The notes: generated by a model not told the origin, from the letters alone. DNA of 64,000 nucleotides from Parietaria judaica (GCA_954871525.1 OX940861.1:38577201-38641200); one strand, 5' to 3'; numbered from the stretch's first letter, positions 11,229 to 23,129 are shown. Numbers and translations are program-made.

Positions 11229-11379
11229 AAAGGGTGATTTACTAAATTCGTGTAAATCGTGACCATGATTACGTCGAGAGCATCACTCCCGTGTTTTGAT
11301 ATTTTTTTCTCTTTCTTTGTCTTAGTTAGATAACACTACTTTCATGTTTCACGTAAATTTCTTCTAATGTTTATATTTA

Positions 11380-11690
11380 ATTGCACCACCGATGTCGGTG
11401 GTTTTGAATTAATGATACTTTTTATTTCGGTAATGAATATATCTGAGGTCGGAAATTTTGGGTTGTTTAGATCTTCAAATTCGGGGATAAAAATATCCCC
11501 GAATTCATACATAATGTATACAGATTGTCCCGATATCACCGACTTCGGATATAATCATCGAGGTCAATCGGGAATAAATCAACGAGGTCAATCTGGAATA
11601 AATCACCGACCTCGTTAGGCTGGCCGAATTCGGGTATAAATCACCAGCTTGGAGAAAATACCAGACCTAGGTAGGTTGGCCGATGTCGGA
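11380..11690. repeat. CCGANNTCGG repeat field, block 3
   Basis: Loose copies of the same motif (CCGATGTCGG, CTGAGGTCGG, CCGACTTCGG, CCGAATTCGG) plus short direct repeats AATCAACGAGGTCAATC and AATCACCGACCTCG around 11545-11615. Lies downstream of the F-box pseudogene, mirroring the upstream blocks. Confidence 0.55.
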
Positions 11691-12004
11691 GAACGAGACA
11701 GGAAAAACTCGATCTCAGGGGCAAAATGGGAAGAAAACAGTGAAAATCACTAGATTTTGTATTTTGGAACATTCATCACTATATTTCGATTTTGAGCAAC
11801 GGTATGACTAACTAATGAATTTTCCCAAATACAATGCTAAGATATTATGTTTGGCAATTTTTATGACTTTACCATTTCATACCAAAATTCGGGCTAGAAA
11901 AGGCAACCCGTTGGATCATCTTGGCCGAGCAGCTTTCTTTGAATCCTTGTTTCACGATCTCTTGAAAAAACAGAGCACGTAATTAGAAACAAGATTGCCA
12001 AAAT

Positions 12005-15000
12005 TAAGGCACCGCGCTTTGCGCGGTGATGTTGAAAATATTGAATTAATTAATTATTTGCTATAATTTTTTAAATATTAATCGACATTGTGCTTAACTA
12101 TGAGCAATTTTTTTATTTATATAAACTCATTAGCGTTTTTTAATTGAATATAATCATATACATATTTTGAAACTTAAAAAGAAAAATGTTGAGCATGTAC
12201 AACCTTAGGTGCGCATTGGTAGCTTTTTCTTGATTAAAGGTTATTGGCATTACTTCGCACTTACAGTTATCATAACATCGATGATTTAAATATTAAGCTT
12301 TTTTAATTTCTGCTCACTATTTGCTCATGAATTACAATATCATCTCTAATATTAGATCTTCTAAAAATGACCGACCAAAAATGAATTTATTTACTTCATT
12401 ATATTTAAAAATGCTAATATTGTTATTTACAAATATAAGTTAATTTCACATTTTATCAAATTAAATCACTACTATTATTGTAATTTTTTTTCCTTTGCTC
12501 TTTTCTCTTTAAATTGGTCATGTTCAATCCGTAGTTCTTGTGTTATTATTCTTACCTTAATTTTCCTCTATTTTTGTAGAGTGAATTATAGAGACAGATT
12601 TTGATCATGAAAACTATAAGATTTTTAAGAAAGGCTAGCTAAATGCTAAAATAAGTCTTTTAGGATTATTATTTCCAAGATAAGGGAAAAAAAATCAGCA
12701 TTTATCAGTTCAGAAATTAAAATTAATAGTACTTCTATAATTTTTTTAGACCCAGAATATCAAGATAGATCTCCCCTCAAACACGATAAGGACTGATGAT
12801 CCATTATTACTCTAACTAATGATGGCATTAGTTTATCTACAAACATGGGTAGATTTCTCCATCAATGTTCGAAAATTTCAAACAAATAAATATAATTTGA
12901 TTTTGTGCTTCAATGTAATAATTACTGAATAAAGAGATTCATAAGGAAAATATAGATTCAAACATATACATGGGGTTTTTTTTTTTTTTTGAAACATCTT
13001 GGTCAACCTATTTATCTTATTTTTCAAATGTTAAGTTTTATAATTACACATAAAGGTAAAAGATTGAAAATATATGTGTGAACTGTCTTTCGCATTAACT
13101 ATTTTTTTTTTTGTTTCTGAATTAGATGATAATAGATAGGTTTTTAATAAATTAAATAAAGAAATCTTGATTATTCCAACATTTTTTTAAGATGTGTAAC
13201 TATTACTACTGAAACCTTAATATCACTTCTTAAACTCCTTTATGAATTATATACAAAAATCACACATTTATATAACTCAAATTATAACTCTTTGATAAGC
13301 AGTGAGCTAATGCATTCATCGGCCAAACATCAATTGAAAATACTTGGTTTCTTGGTTCATTTCTCCTCTAATAGTATTGATTCACTTCTTCTTCTTCTTA
13401 CTTGTTCTTCCTAGCTAATGTACTTTTAATGATTTCCTATTTGTACTTCTTCTTCTTTTTTCCCACTGAAATGTTCCCACAAAAATAATAGAACATAAAA
13501 TAACTGAATAAAAACACTTATTGGGGGTTCAAATTATACATTTAAGTCTTGTAGTTGAACAGGTGATGAAACTAATTTGTTAACCCTAGTGAACGGAAAA
13601 TTTGTAAATGCGAAAACAAATATGATTTTTTTACTGCTTTCAATAAGAATCATTTTTCTTTAAATGATTTAATGAAAATACGGGTTGATATCTTTAAACC
13701 GGTTTGCTCTCTTACGCATCATTAGCTTTGAAAATTACTATTTGCAATCCATAATGTAGCAAAGAAACTTGAAAATCGTTGAACCAAAAAAAAAAAGGAA
13801 GAAAATATCAATAACACTTTATTTAGTTTAATAGAGCTTAACATGAAGCTTGGAATAATTCATCAAGAGAATTAAATAAATAGTCCATTGTGAGAACGAT
13901 GTATAGTATAATAATAGTTTAAAGAAGAAAGCCAAAGAAACTGTAAGGCGAAAGGAGTCTGTACAATCCTTGCCGGATAGCCAAATAATACGTTATGAAA
14001 AAACAAACAATAAACCACATATCAAAAACTGATTACTACCTACACGGAGACGGGGCTCGAGTATCTACCTAAATTTACTATATTCTCAGCCTTGACTCGA
14101 CAATCTCACCCGACAAATGGCTAATAACATTTGGAAGTTGGCAATTTTGATGGAACTCTCAGCCACAACTAATAAACTGGATGAGCAATGCTTGAAGATC
14201 GTTTTACTATGTCGGAGCGCCAACTGCATGGAAAAGATCTTCACCGAGGATTAATTTGCAGATTTTTCATCTTTTCAAAATTCAAAAATAAGATCTAGAA
14301 TAATCCATTTGCTGTAAACAAAATGCAAAGTAAAAAATATTTTATATTATTTTATCGATTTTTAGACTTCCCCTGTTTATATATTGACATAGAGTGGTTT
14401 GAGAGCTGATTTATAAAGTGTCACTCACCTAGTAATCAACCTGGTGTTTCTCGTAATGAGCCACAAAGAAGAAATCCCCATATATTGGAGCGATAGACAC
14501 TCTAACTCATGCAAACATTCCACTTCAAAAATTATGTCTCTTTGCATATACTCCTTTTATCCTTAGGATTTGCTTTAAGAATTGAAGTTTTATCCTGCAA
14601 TTTAATCAATAATAAGTCAGAGTATAGTAAATATAAGAAAACTCCAAATTCAAACTATAAACCAATATCATATATAAGCATTCAGAAAATAAAATTCAAA
14701 CTCAGTATCTTGCCAAGGAAGTCTATTTTATGAAACAGGAGGTTTGTAATTGTATGTGTTTGAAAAATAATAAACGGAAATAAAGCATATAGGTATGCAA
14801 AAGAAGAGTTTTTAGTCTAAAGTTATTTTCCCAAAACGCTAAATTCAAATTTATCAGATCAATGAAGAGCAATTTACGGTTATAAACACTAACACATACG
14901 AATAGATGCCTGAATGATCATAAAAAAAAATGATCTAATGAGTTGGACCTCCTAAATTTAATAACATCAGATATAAAAATTTACATTCTAATATCCCCCT

Positions 15001-17100
15001 CAACTCATTTGAGCATCACTATTCTCACCAATGATTCTGACGACAAATGGCGGGAGATAATGGGCGTTGCCTTAAAGAGCATACACTGGAGAAACAGAAA
15101 AAGGAGGTGAGCCAGATCAAGAGGAAATATAAATGAAGGAACGCTAATTTTGAGTAAAGAGGAAATATTGATGTAACTTTTCTATTTAAACAAAAATGAA
15201 TTAAAACACGTGAAGTTGTATATATTTTTCTTTTTTATAAAACAAATCTTGGATTTGAAAAAAAGAATAGAAGCTATATTGTAGTCACTGCAAACTTCAC
15301 AAATAATACGTAAATGTAATTAGTATTAAGATCTTCGTTATGTGTGAACCAAAATAATTCAATCAGATATTGCTCAAGAAACCAAAAATAAATAATAAAT
15401 TAGTTTGTTTGGTACCAATTATAATGGTAATACAAAAGAAGCCTTTTTGTAAAGAAAGGAAGCAGTAACATAAAAAAAAAAAAAAAAAAAAAGGAGAGAT
15501 GAGTCATAGGGGTTGGTTTTTCGAAGATTCGCGTCCACTCAAAGGGGAAAAATCTCAGAAGACTCGATTGTGTGTGTATTTAGAAGTTCAGGTGTAAGAC
15601 ATCAAAAGAGCAGTAATTATTTCTTAAAAATTTGTTAAAGCCTATTTGACTGTACTTAAAGCCTAAATAAGAAGCCCAAAATCATCAGTACCAATCATTA
15701 CCTTCAAAACGTATAGTAAATCTGAAAAAAATAATAGAGAAAAAAGAATAATCTGAAGAGCTCGTAAGTAGTAAGATTCTCTGAATCATATTAAAAGCAT
15801 ACGATGAGTGATTATATTCAGCGGTAGAGTAGATTGATTTACTTTTCTTCTTTACACAATGCTATTCAAATGAATTAATGATACGGTTGAGAGAAGAAAA
15901 TTATTTTTGAATGAATTATGAACACTTGATGTTCGCAATTTACCTAAAGCGAAACTCTAATTGAAAGATATGATCACGATTATAAAAAGATGAGGTACAC
16001 AGAGAACATTACCTCGAAGAAGGGTGAACGTTACTTTGAAGTGATTTTTTATCGTAACTATTTATCTCCGTGTTAGAGAATTCGAACGTTGAGTGTCGGT
16101 TTCACGGAGAACCAGTTGGAGGCTTCGTATTTCAGTAAAAAACTGGAATCGCCGGGCTAGAATTATGAGGCTACACAATGGCATTCACAATTTTGATCTT
16201 TAGAAATTGGTGACGAAGAGATTGCGATATTGAGAGCTAACCGAAATCAAGTGAAGTCATGGATAAAAAAAAAACGTAAATACCTGGTCAGTGGTTGATA
16301 TGCGAAAGCTGGTGACAACGAGACTGCGATATTGAAAGAGTATAAAGTATGCTCCGGTGACACTGAAATGTGTGGTGGCACCATGGCGGGACTGATCACC
16401 CTCGCACTCTATTGAGGCCCTCAGCATGAAGCAGCGTATGAGGTTGTTGATGCCGACTCGAATATGTAATATTTTGTAGATTTTGTTCTGCGACACTGTG
16501 ACGAGAAGCATTAGCTCATCCTTCAACTATTTTCAAACAAAATTGAAACCAAATTACGGAGTAAAAGAATATTACCAGAGAAGCAGCGAAATGTTAACGA
16601 ATTCTACAAATCAATGAAAAATCATAATATAAACATTGATTCTTGATCCATTTTGCTTGAACTGTAATTCTGCAAATAAGGTAAAAAAAATATTCATAAG
16701 ATTTGCTTAAAAAAACCTTGAAAAGCAAAATCTGGGAACAAAATCTGGGAAATAACCATATTACCTAAGAAGCTCCAAAAGGATCACATATTGACGAAGT
16801 CCCTGAAAAATCTAGAAAAGCATAAACAATGTTCCAAAATTAACTCTTTAACCATTTCTGACAAGAGTAAATAACTACATAAATATGTAAACATTAGCTT
16901 GTAGATTTAAAAAAACAAATCTATTATAAAAACACTAATTTATTGAATTTTAAAAATATATGTATAAATTCTTTTATGATAAGTTGATAACAGTAACATG
17001 TAAAATTTTAAAATAAATTTGTACAGTTTCTATTAAAATCAACTTTCTCGTAAGCATTTCTTCAAACAAAATATAAGCCTCATTCAAATGACTACCTTTA
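12005..17100 (-). mobile_element. Decayed Helitron-like region (3' hairpin at 12010-12028)
   Basis: At 12010-12028 the hairpin CACCGCGCTTTGCGCGGTG matches the terminal hairpins of the Helitrons at 43.7, 46.9 and 51.3 kb, but the CTAG terminus is not preserved. Sequence to the right is AT-rich and shares interior phrases with those elements, such as GGTCAGTGGTTG...TGGTGACAACGAGAC near 16283-16325. There is no Rep/helicase coding. Short frames at 14509-14733 and 16257-16526 look like chance openings. The right boundary is not determined. Confidence 0.35.
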
Positions 17101-17114
17101 ATAGTTGCACTATA

Positions 17115-17640
17115 AAAAAGTTAGAGAAATTGCTCCCAATAGCCAAATAGAACGTTTGATTAGCAAAAACCTTTACTTTATCTTTGTAAAATAGTCAATA
17201 TGTGTGAGGTGGCATTTTAATATAAGTTTTTATTCCTATTATACCATTTTAATTATCATTTCTTTATACTATTAAAATTCTAACGAATTAACGGTTAATA
17301 CACGATGGAATTAAAATTCTAACGAATTAACGGTTAATATACGAATTAATGGTTAATACACGATGGGATTTTCAATTTCAAATCCAATTTTCATATTTAA
17401 TTTAATATTAATATTAAATTTCAAATTTATTAGTGGAAAAGAATCTCGTTAATTAGAATTGGATATTAAAATCAGAATGTATAAATGTGATAATTAAGGG
17501 TATATATGTCATTTTATAGTCATTAACATGGTTAATTGGCTATGCTTAAATATAAACCAAAATTTTACTATTTTAGCAAATATCAACTTTATATTTGGCT
17601 TACTACACTATAATGCTATAAAAGTTATTAAAGTTTACCG
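17115..17640. mobile_element. Decayed MITE with internal 39-bp tandem repeat
   Basis: The region between CAATAGCCAAATAGAAC (about 17138) and ATATTTGGCTTACTACAC (about 17591) looks like a diverged inverted-repeat MITE. At 17272-17365 a unit starting ATTAAAATTCTAACGAATTA and ending ACACGATGG occurs twice and then in part. No coding. Confidence 0.35.
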
Positions 17641-18427
17641 CATTTGAAACAAAACAAAACAAAAATGTAATCATGTCTTAGTTTCATATATGTTATGTGT
17701 CTTCAAAAATCATATCATGCCTTAATTTTAATATTAATATGGCCATGATATCATATACTATGAAGATTTAGTTTTAAAAATTTAATATCATGTATTAAAA
17801 AATTATAAATTATTCCTATGAATTTTTTTTATAAGTACGTATTTTATAAAATTATTTGATTATATTTAACATATGTAAAAAAAATTAAAAATATGTGCCA
17901 TGGGAAATAATTTTTTTTAAAATAAATTAAAACTAATAATTTTTAAGGAATGATTTGTTTATTTGATTATTTTAAAAATATAAAACATATTCTTTATAAA
18001 TTCATATTTTATATAATTATTTGATTATATTTGATATATGTAAAAAAAAATTAAAACATATGGGCCAATGGGAAAGAAAAAAAAAAGAAAACAAAAATTA
18101 AAAAAAAATACCATCTGGCGGCGAACGGCCACGTAGGCAAGTCTCTAACGGCGTTAGTTGGTCGGCAATAAAAGTGCGACGTTAGGTACTTTCGCCTACA
18201 TTGTTTGAGGTTAGGTACTTACCGGAGAATATGAGCAAATGTTATGTACTTTCGCCGCAATTAACCCTTAAAACTAATAAACATATAACATATTCCCGTC
18301 CACCGATTTGTTCAACTTAATATTCTCGTTTGAAATTGTTTCTCCCAAGGTCTAAAATACCGGATTATAATAAATCAATCAAATAAATAAGATCACAAAT
18401 TTCAGTTCAGGCTACTTAATTACAATT
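17641..18427. other. AT-rich sequence with a MITE terminus
   Basis: Very AT-rich up to about 18110. Then a 150-bp stretch (18112-18268) ends in TACTTTCGCCGCAATTAACCC, which matches the terminal type of the long-TIR elements at 25456-27985. Its partner terminus is not visible. No gene. Confidence 0.4.
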
Positions 18428-18654
18428 TTATTTTTTTATTTTTTTTATTTATTTTTTGAATGGGGGTGACACTATCGGCCAAGGTTACAATGCACTCTCG
18501 CATTACTAGATATACTCAGTGTAAGAACATGTGGCATTATTAGCCATGTTTACAAATATGTAAAGGGCGCACTCATTAGAGTCTCATAGGGTTTGAACCC
18601 TTGACCTCTTGAATGGAGGTGTAGTGGAATTACCACTAAGGCAAGCTTGCTTGG
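18428..18654 (-). mobile_element. tRNA-derived SINE
   Basis: On the minus strand the element opens with a pol III A box (TTGCCTTAGTGGTAA, 18644-18630) and a B box (GGGTTCAAACCC, 18600-18589) at tRNA-like spacing. An unrelated body follows, ending ...GTGTCACCCCCATTC and then an A/T-rich tail (18457-18430). It is flanked by similar 14-bp sequences, TTAATTACAATTTT (18416-18429) and TTAATTTTAATTTT (18655-18668), consistent with a target-site duplication with two mismatches. About 225 bp, non-autonomous. Confidence 0.7.
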
Positions 18655-18689
18655 TTAATTTTAATTTTCCTACTAAGAAAACTGTGTTC

Positions 18690-19804
18690 AAAATTAGAGA
18701 AATCATACCTATCACAATTGAGGTAAAAAACTCAAAGCAATGGAGTCTTAATCACAGAGAAAAAGTGCATAGCCGAGACTCGAGGCGACACTGAACCAAA
18801 GACAATCGTGTTTTCATGGTAGAAATGGATCTTCACTTTGCTAGAAATAATCCTCAATTTAAACAACTATATCTATCTAACACTACGATACAATTCCTAT
18901 TATGTGTTCACTATAGAAATTTAAAGGTTATCATACGTATTGTTATTTTTTCTCATATTTCACATTTGACCCTATTCTTTTACACAAACGATCATGAAAC
19001 TGAAATCGGAAATGGATCAGAATCAGGATTCAGGACATACCAGTCTTAGAGGAACGAGACACAACAGTTGTGTTCACGGTGATGGTGATGATGATCGTAA
19101 TGACATAGTTTTGTCTCTTGGGGAGAGAATTGTGTGTCAAATGAGGAGGAGAAACAACATATTTATAGGAAAAATGAGGAACTAAATCTATTTGATTCGG
19201 GGGAATTAATGGAAGGTTTATTTCCATTAATTCCATGGAGAAAATCGCCACTGGTTGCCTGCGGAAGGGCTCGGCCGTCGCTTGTGGTCGGCAAGTGGGT
19301 CGCTGGCTGCTTCGTGGCTTCTGTAGTGTTTGCGGGTGTTGCACGAGCTTGCAAATCGAGTCTCGGAGATGCCCTAAGTATCTTCGTCATTTGTAATCGC
19401 CAAGAGATGATGCTATGTTGATGTAGTTGGCGATGGATAACTCTTCGTCGAGGGGTTCTCCGCGGGCAGAGAGGTTTATCCCTGACGAGGTGCTTTGTCA
19501 GCAAAGATAACGGGGAACTCCTTAGGGTTGCTGTTTCCTCACAAAAGGCCTTGCGGGTAACCGACAGTTTATCGGCGGGTCTTCGTCGTCTTCTTACTTA
19601 GCCGGCGAGTCTCGTGAGGCAATCGTAGGCTTGCCGGGTTGTCCGACTTGTCTTCTTGGATGCGGGCTTTGATCTTGGGCCTTGGCGTCTTGACTTTTGT
19701 GGATCCGAGCCTCGCTAAAGTGAGCTTATGGGCTTTGACTTCGGCCTTGGCGTCTTGACTTAGGATAGTGGAAGTTGTATATATTTCGAGGACCTTTCAT
19801 ATCA
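18690..19804 (-). mobile_element. LTR fragment or solo LTR (minus sense)
   Basis: On the minus strand it starts TGATATGAAAGGTCC (19804 downward), has GC-rich phrases (cttggcgtcttgac twice) and a TATA box CCTATAAATATG near 19170, followed by a leader. The left boundary is uncertain and no target duplication was found. A related fragment occurs at about 25888-26010. Frames on both strands through 19030-19504 are shadows of this GC-rich sequence. Confidence 0.45.
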
Positions 19805-20440
19805 TAATATAAATGTTAGAGTATGTTTGTAGTTTGAGTTATTTATGACACTTATGTTTATATTTTAAAAATTTTGTGGTATTAAAAGGTTGTGTCTATA
19901 TTTGAAACTTTCATATGAAATCATACTATTATCTAATGATTAGATATTTATTCATTATATATTAATATATATTTATTTTAGAATGTTTGTATGTAAAAGC
20001 TTAAAACATTATACGTGTATGCATTTATTTACTTATTAATAAAATTAACTGGATAATATCCGCTATCTGCTTCAAATTAACATATTCGATCTGCTAGCTG
20101 CTAACCACATTCAAAGAGGATAATTCAAAAATTAAATGGTTAGTGGACACAATTAAGTTATATCCAATATGGTAATATGGTTGTCATATCCTAACCTATT
20201 TCACCTGGTTATTATAGTATATTAATAATAATATCATATCATTCATATTCTCATGCGTCATGTGTCATGTATCTTTAATCTTTAATCGAGATATTATGTT
20301 ATATAATATAAATGTGAATTACATCATATATTATCTGAAAAAATGAGCATACATATTTATATAAGGATAGTTTCCTTCTTGTTTTTTAACGTAAATTTCC
20401 CAATCAGCTCGCCATTAGTTTCAGTTATCCCATTTGCATC
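19805..20440. other. AT-rich intergenic sequence
   Basis: No gene, repeat unit or terminus was recognised. A 73-codon frame (20343-20564) overlaps the promoter of the downstream microprotein gene and shows no features. Confidence 0.4.
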
Positions 20441-20471
20441 TTCGTCGATCAAATATTTAGCGGCAACTGAA

Positions 20472-20492
20472 GGCCCAATCAAGCCCAGCCCA
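20472..20492 (+). promoter_or_regulatory. Site II (GCCCA) promoter cluster
   Basis: GGCCCA at 20472-20477 and AGCCCA at 20482-20487 and 20487-20492 lie about 130 bp before a TATA-like TATATAATAA (20616-20625) and 235-250 bp before the microprotein ATG. The arrangement is typical of constitutively expressed plant genes and supports transcription on the plus strand here. Confidence 0.6.
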
Positions 20493-20615
20493 AGAGCACA
20501 TTGCGAAGATTATCACAAATCAGTAAGCACACATACCCATAAAGACAATAAATCAAATAAATAAACAGCATTCCGAAACCCCAGAAAGCCCCCAGATTTC
20601 AACTCTTATGAAACT

Positions 20616-20625
20616 TATATAATAA
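20616..20625 (+). promoter_or_regulatory. TATA box of the 47-aa gene
   Basis: TATATAATAA lies about 100 bp before the ATG at 20725, giving a predicted leader of about 70 nt. Assigned by position between the site II cluster and the reading frame. Confidence 0.5.
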
Positions 20626-20724
20626 AAGAACTTGGAAATCAATTAGAAGAAAGAAAGGAAAAAACATAAACCCATCTACAAATTTCAGACTTTGAAGCGA
20701 AGCGCGAAGGTTGAATCGGTAACA

Positions 20725-20868
20725 ATGCTGCTGGGTTTGAGCTTGCAGTCGATGATGGATTTGGGCGTGGCTGGGTTCTCTCTGATGATCGGGTTCGGCA
20801 TTTTCGCTTTCATTGCTTCCATTCTCTGCTCTGCCGCTTTCGTCAACAACGCCAAGGAAGCTTCTTGA
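20725..20868 (+). CDS. Small single-pass membrane protein, 47 aa
   Basis: The frame from ATG 20725 to TGA 20866 encodes 47 residues: a short N-terminus (MLLGLSLQSMMDLGVAG), one long hydrophobic segment (about residues 13-40, FSLMIGFGIFAFIASILCSA) and a short polar tail NNAKEAS. A second in-frame ATG pair at residues 10-11 could be the true start. Codon use is balanced and GC is well above the surrounding DNA. It has site II and TATA promoter elements, and its stop lies 242 bp from the convergent GNAT stop. The family is not recognised with certainty; it resembles conserved short plant transmembrane proteins of unknown role. It could be a chance frame, but position and composition argue for a real gene. 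Confidence 0.62.
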   Translation: MLLGLSLQSMMDLGVAGFSLMIGFGIFAFIASILCSAAFVNNAKEAS

Positions 20869-21110
20869 TCGTCTCAGAGTAGTGTAGGGAGAGATTTTGA
20901 GATATGGGCATTCTCTGTAATAATAGTAACTAATATAATTGTGCTCTGGTTTCAGTTCGTTTCGTAGGGTTTGGCTCATGTTCATGCCTAATAATATGTC
21001 GATGAAATTCTGACTCTTTTTGGTTCCAATTTGACATAGCTCTTCTTACAATTGCTTGATAATTAAACGAATACGCAAAAGATTGAATCTTTGAAACCTT
21101 GTATTGAATT

Positions 21111-21674
21111 TTACTTGTTCTTGGGTTTCCTGGAGTAAACCATGCCGCGAATCCCATCGGGGTCGGCGACGAAGCCGAGCGGCCGGTAGAAGCCGAGCAC
21201 TCTGGGCTCGGAGTAGAGCGCGATGTTGGTGATCCCTTTGGCGAGGAGCTCGGCGACGAGCCTCTCGATGACGGCCTTGCCGAGCCCGATGCCCTGGAAG
21301 GAGGGGTCCACCACCACGTCCCAGATGATGGCGTTGAACACGCCGTCCCCCGTGGCGCGCGCGAACGCCACGGGCTTCCCCGACCGGCTCTGCTCCAGCC
21401 ACAGCAGCGCGTCGGAGTGCTCCAGCGCCGTCAGGATGCGCGCCGGGTCGCGCCGCGGGAACCCCACGGCCACGAACACGGAGTTGAGGCGCTCCAGGTC
21501 CAGCCCCTCGGCGCTGCGCCGCAGGACAAAGCCGCGCGCCTCCAGCGCCGCGTCGGAGATGGCGAAGCTCGCCGGCGGAGGTCCGGCTGCGCTTTGTGGA
21601 AGGGCGGCGCTTGGTCGGAAGCGTAAGGTGGTGGCGGCGCCGGTAGGGCCGGGGAAGGCGCTGCGTAGGAGCAT
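21111..21674 (-). CDS. Plastid-type GNAT acetyltransferase (NSI/SNAT-like)
   Basis: Encodes 187 aa from ATG 21674; an upstream in-frame ATG at 21752 would add 26 residues unlike a transit peptide, so the inner start is preferred. Residues 1-about 35 are rich in Ser/Ala/Pro/Arg and low in acid, as in chloroplast transit peptides. Residues about 45-185 form a GNAT fold: GFPRRDPARI (71-80), ARATGDGVFNAIIWDVVVDP (105-124), the acetyl-CoA-binding motif QGIGLGKAVI (127-136), and NIALYSEPRVLGFYRPLGF (150-168) ending DPDGIRGMVYSRK. This is the signature of the plant plastid GNAT1/2/3 group (NSI/serotonin N-acetyltransferase relatives), which acetylate lysines and N-termini of plastid proteins; GNAT1 or GNAT3 type is most likely. 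No intron is visible. The coding region is strongly GC-rich against an AT-rich background, which opens long shadow frames on both strands. Confidence 0.94.
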   Translation of the reverse strand: MLLRSAFPGPTGAATTLRFRPSAALPQSAAGPPPASFAISDAALEARGFVLRRSAEGLDLERLNSVFVAVGFPRRDPARILTALEHSDALLWLEQSRSGKPVAFARATGDGVFNAIIWDVVVDPSFQGIGLGKAVIERLVAELLAKGITNIALYSEPRVLGFYRPLGFVADPDGIRGMVYSRKPKNK

Positions 21675-21900
21675 CGGGGGTTGGTTTTGGATATACACGA
21701 GAGAGTTTTGAGTGGTGGTGGGGTGGGTGACGTGGTGATAGAATTTTTTCATATTTTCGAGCTTTCTTTTGGATATTTATTTTGTTTTCAGTCTTTTGCT
21801 TGCTTTCTGGTTTGGAGTTTGGGATGGTCTGTTTTGTTGTGTCCAGTGCTCTTTGCGTAGGACCGGCAGCTAGCCGGTGTGCCTGCCCGTCCAACTCGGT

Positions 21901-21907
21901 TGGCCCA
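21901..21907 (-). promoter_or_regulatory. Site II motif upstream of the GNAT gene
   Basis: TGGGCCA on the minus strand (21907-21901) lies about 230 bp upstream of the GNAT ATG and close to a purine-rich leader. A single copy, so weaker than the cluster on the neighbouring gene, but consistent with a constitutive plastid-protein gene. Confidence 0.4.
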
Positions 21908-21989
21908 TCTCATTGTTAAAATTGGACGGGCTAAACAAGTCCGCCCAGAATAACTAAAGATTGAATTATTCTTAGGGCGCCCCACTCAT

Positions 21990-22260
21990 GCGTCCAACGC
22001 AACCCCACCCATGGTTGAGTGCCGTGACTGTCGTCTCAGGCTGTTTGCGCCTAAGATTCAAATGCCCGCAAACCACTCGACCGCAAGTTTAATTTACGAG
22101 TATATTGTGGCACAATGGATAGATTGATTGAGTTTTCGAAAGATTTTTAACAATCACAATTGATGGGTAGATCGTAAAATAAATATCTAAACTGTGAATA
22201 TTTTAGTAACAATAACCGTATTTAGAGATAATAGTGGGATTTAAATATTTTTTATAAATA
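21990..22260. other. Intergenic spacer
   Basis: Short stretch between the GNAT promoter and the solo LTR. Nothing recognised apart from the AATTT target duplication copy (22261-22265) at its right edge. Confidence 0.4.
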
Positions 22261-22454
22261 AATTTTGTTGTCCGCGTTTTTAGGGACGACAAGAGTCTCG
22301 GCCGCGTGTCCGATCCCGAGCCAGACCCGGTGACCGCGCGGTGGGTAGTGACTAGGAGACTTCCCAGGTCTTCGTTGCTCCCGCACCTGGAATAGGATTC
22401 CGCGGTGCCTAGTTGCTATCCCCGATTCCTCCTCTCCCTGGCGGAGAGGCTGAG

Positions 22455-22840
22455 CGCCTGGGCCTTTGATGGGAATAGGATTCTTGGCCCGTTACGCCGT
22501 GATCTTCGAGGTGGCCAAGTTTGTGGACGTTGGTAGGAATAAGATTCCCGGTCCGGCACACCCTAGAGCTGTCGTCTGGATGGTGGCTAGATACGTGAGC
22601 GTTGATGGGAATAGGATTCCCGGCTCGGCGTATTCTAGGTTCTTCGTGGGTTGGTGGCTAGGTACGTGAGCGTAGATGAGAATAAGATTCTCGGCTCGGC
22701 GTACTCTAGGTTTGTCGTGGTGAGGTGGCTAGGAATGTGAGCGTTGATGATAATAAGATTCTCGGCTCGGCGTATGCTCGATTCGTCGTGGTGTGGTGGC
22801 CGAACACCTGAGCGTTAAAAGGGGATAGGATTCCCAGCTC
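22455..22840. repeat. Tandem repeat, about 70 bp x 6, in the solo LTR
   Basis: Six units marked by GTTGATGGGAATAGGATTC and variants start near 22466, 22529, 22601, 22672, 22742 and 22812, spaced about 63-72 bp. Each continues with CGGCTCGGCGTA-like sequence and GTGGCTAGGTACGTGAGC. Degenerate but ordered. Confidence 0.75.
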
Positions 22841-23129
22841 GGGCTAGGCCTAAGAGCCGCGGGTTGTGAGCCCGACCCCTAGCCCGTAGGGGCGTGGGAA
22901 TTTTGTTTATTATTTTGGTTGTGCCCGCCTCGTTAATTACGGGTTGCCTACGTACCCTACCTCAGGGATCAAGCCGTTACGTAGTTCGCGTTTAGGTGAT
23001 AAATGGGGATTATCGGATCTAGTGTAACTAGATCCGATAATAGACCCCGAAGGTTTTAAGTGATACTTCGGATAAGATACGAAGACGCCGAGGGTGAACT
23101 ATTCTTTGAGAATAGCCCGAATGTGGAGC

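Noticed and set aside
21046..21894. Long frames overlapping the GNAT gene (282 codons minus; 162 and 69 codons plus)
   Set aside because: They are out of frame with a clear GNAT domain and exist only because the CDS is GC-rich; their translations are Arg/Gly/Ala-rich with no domain.
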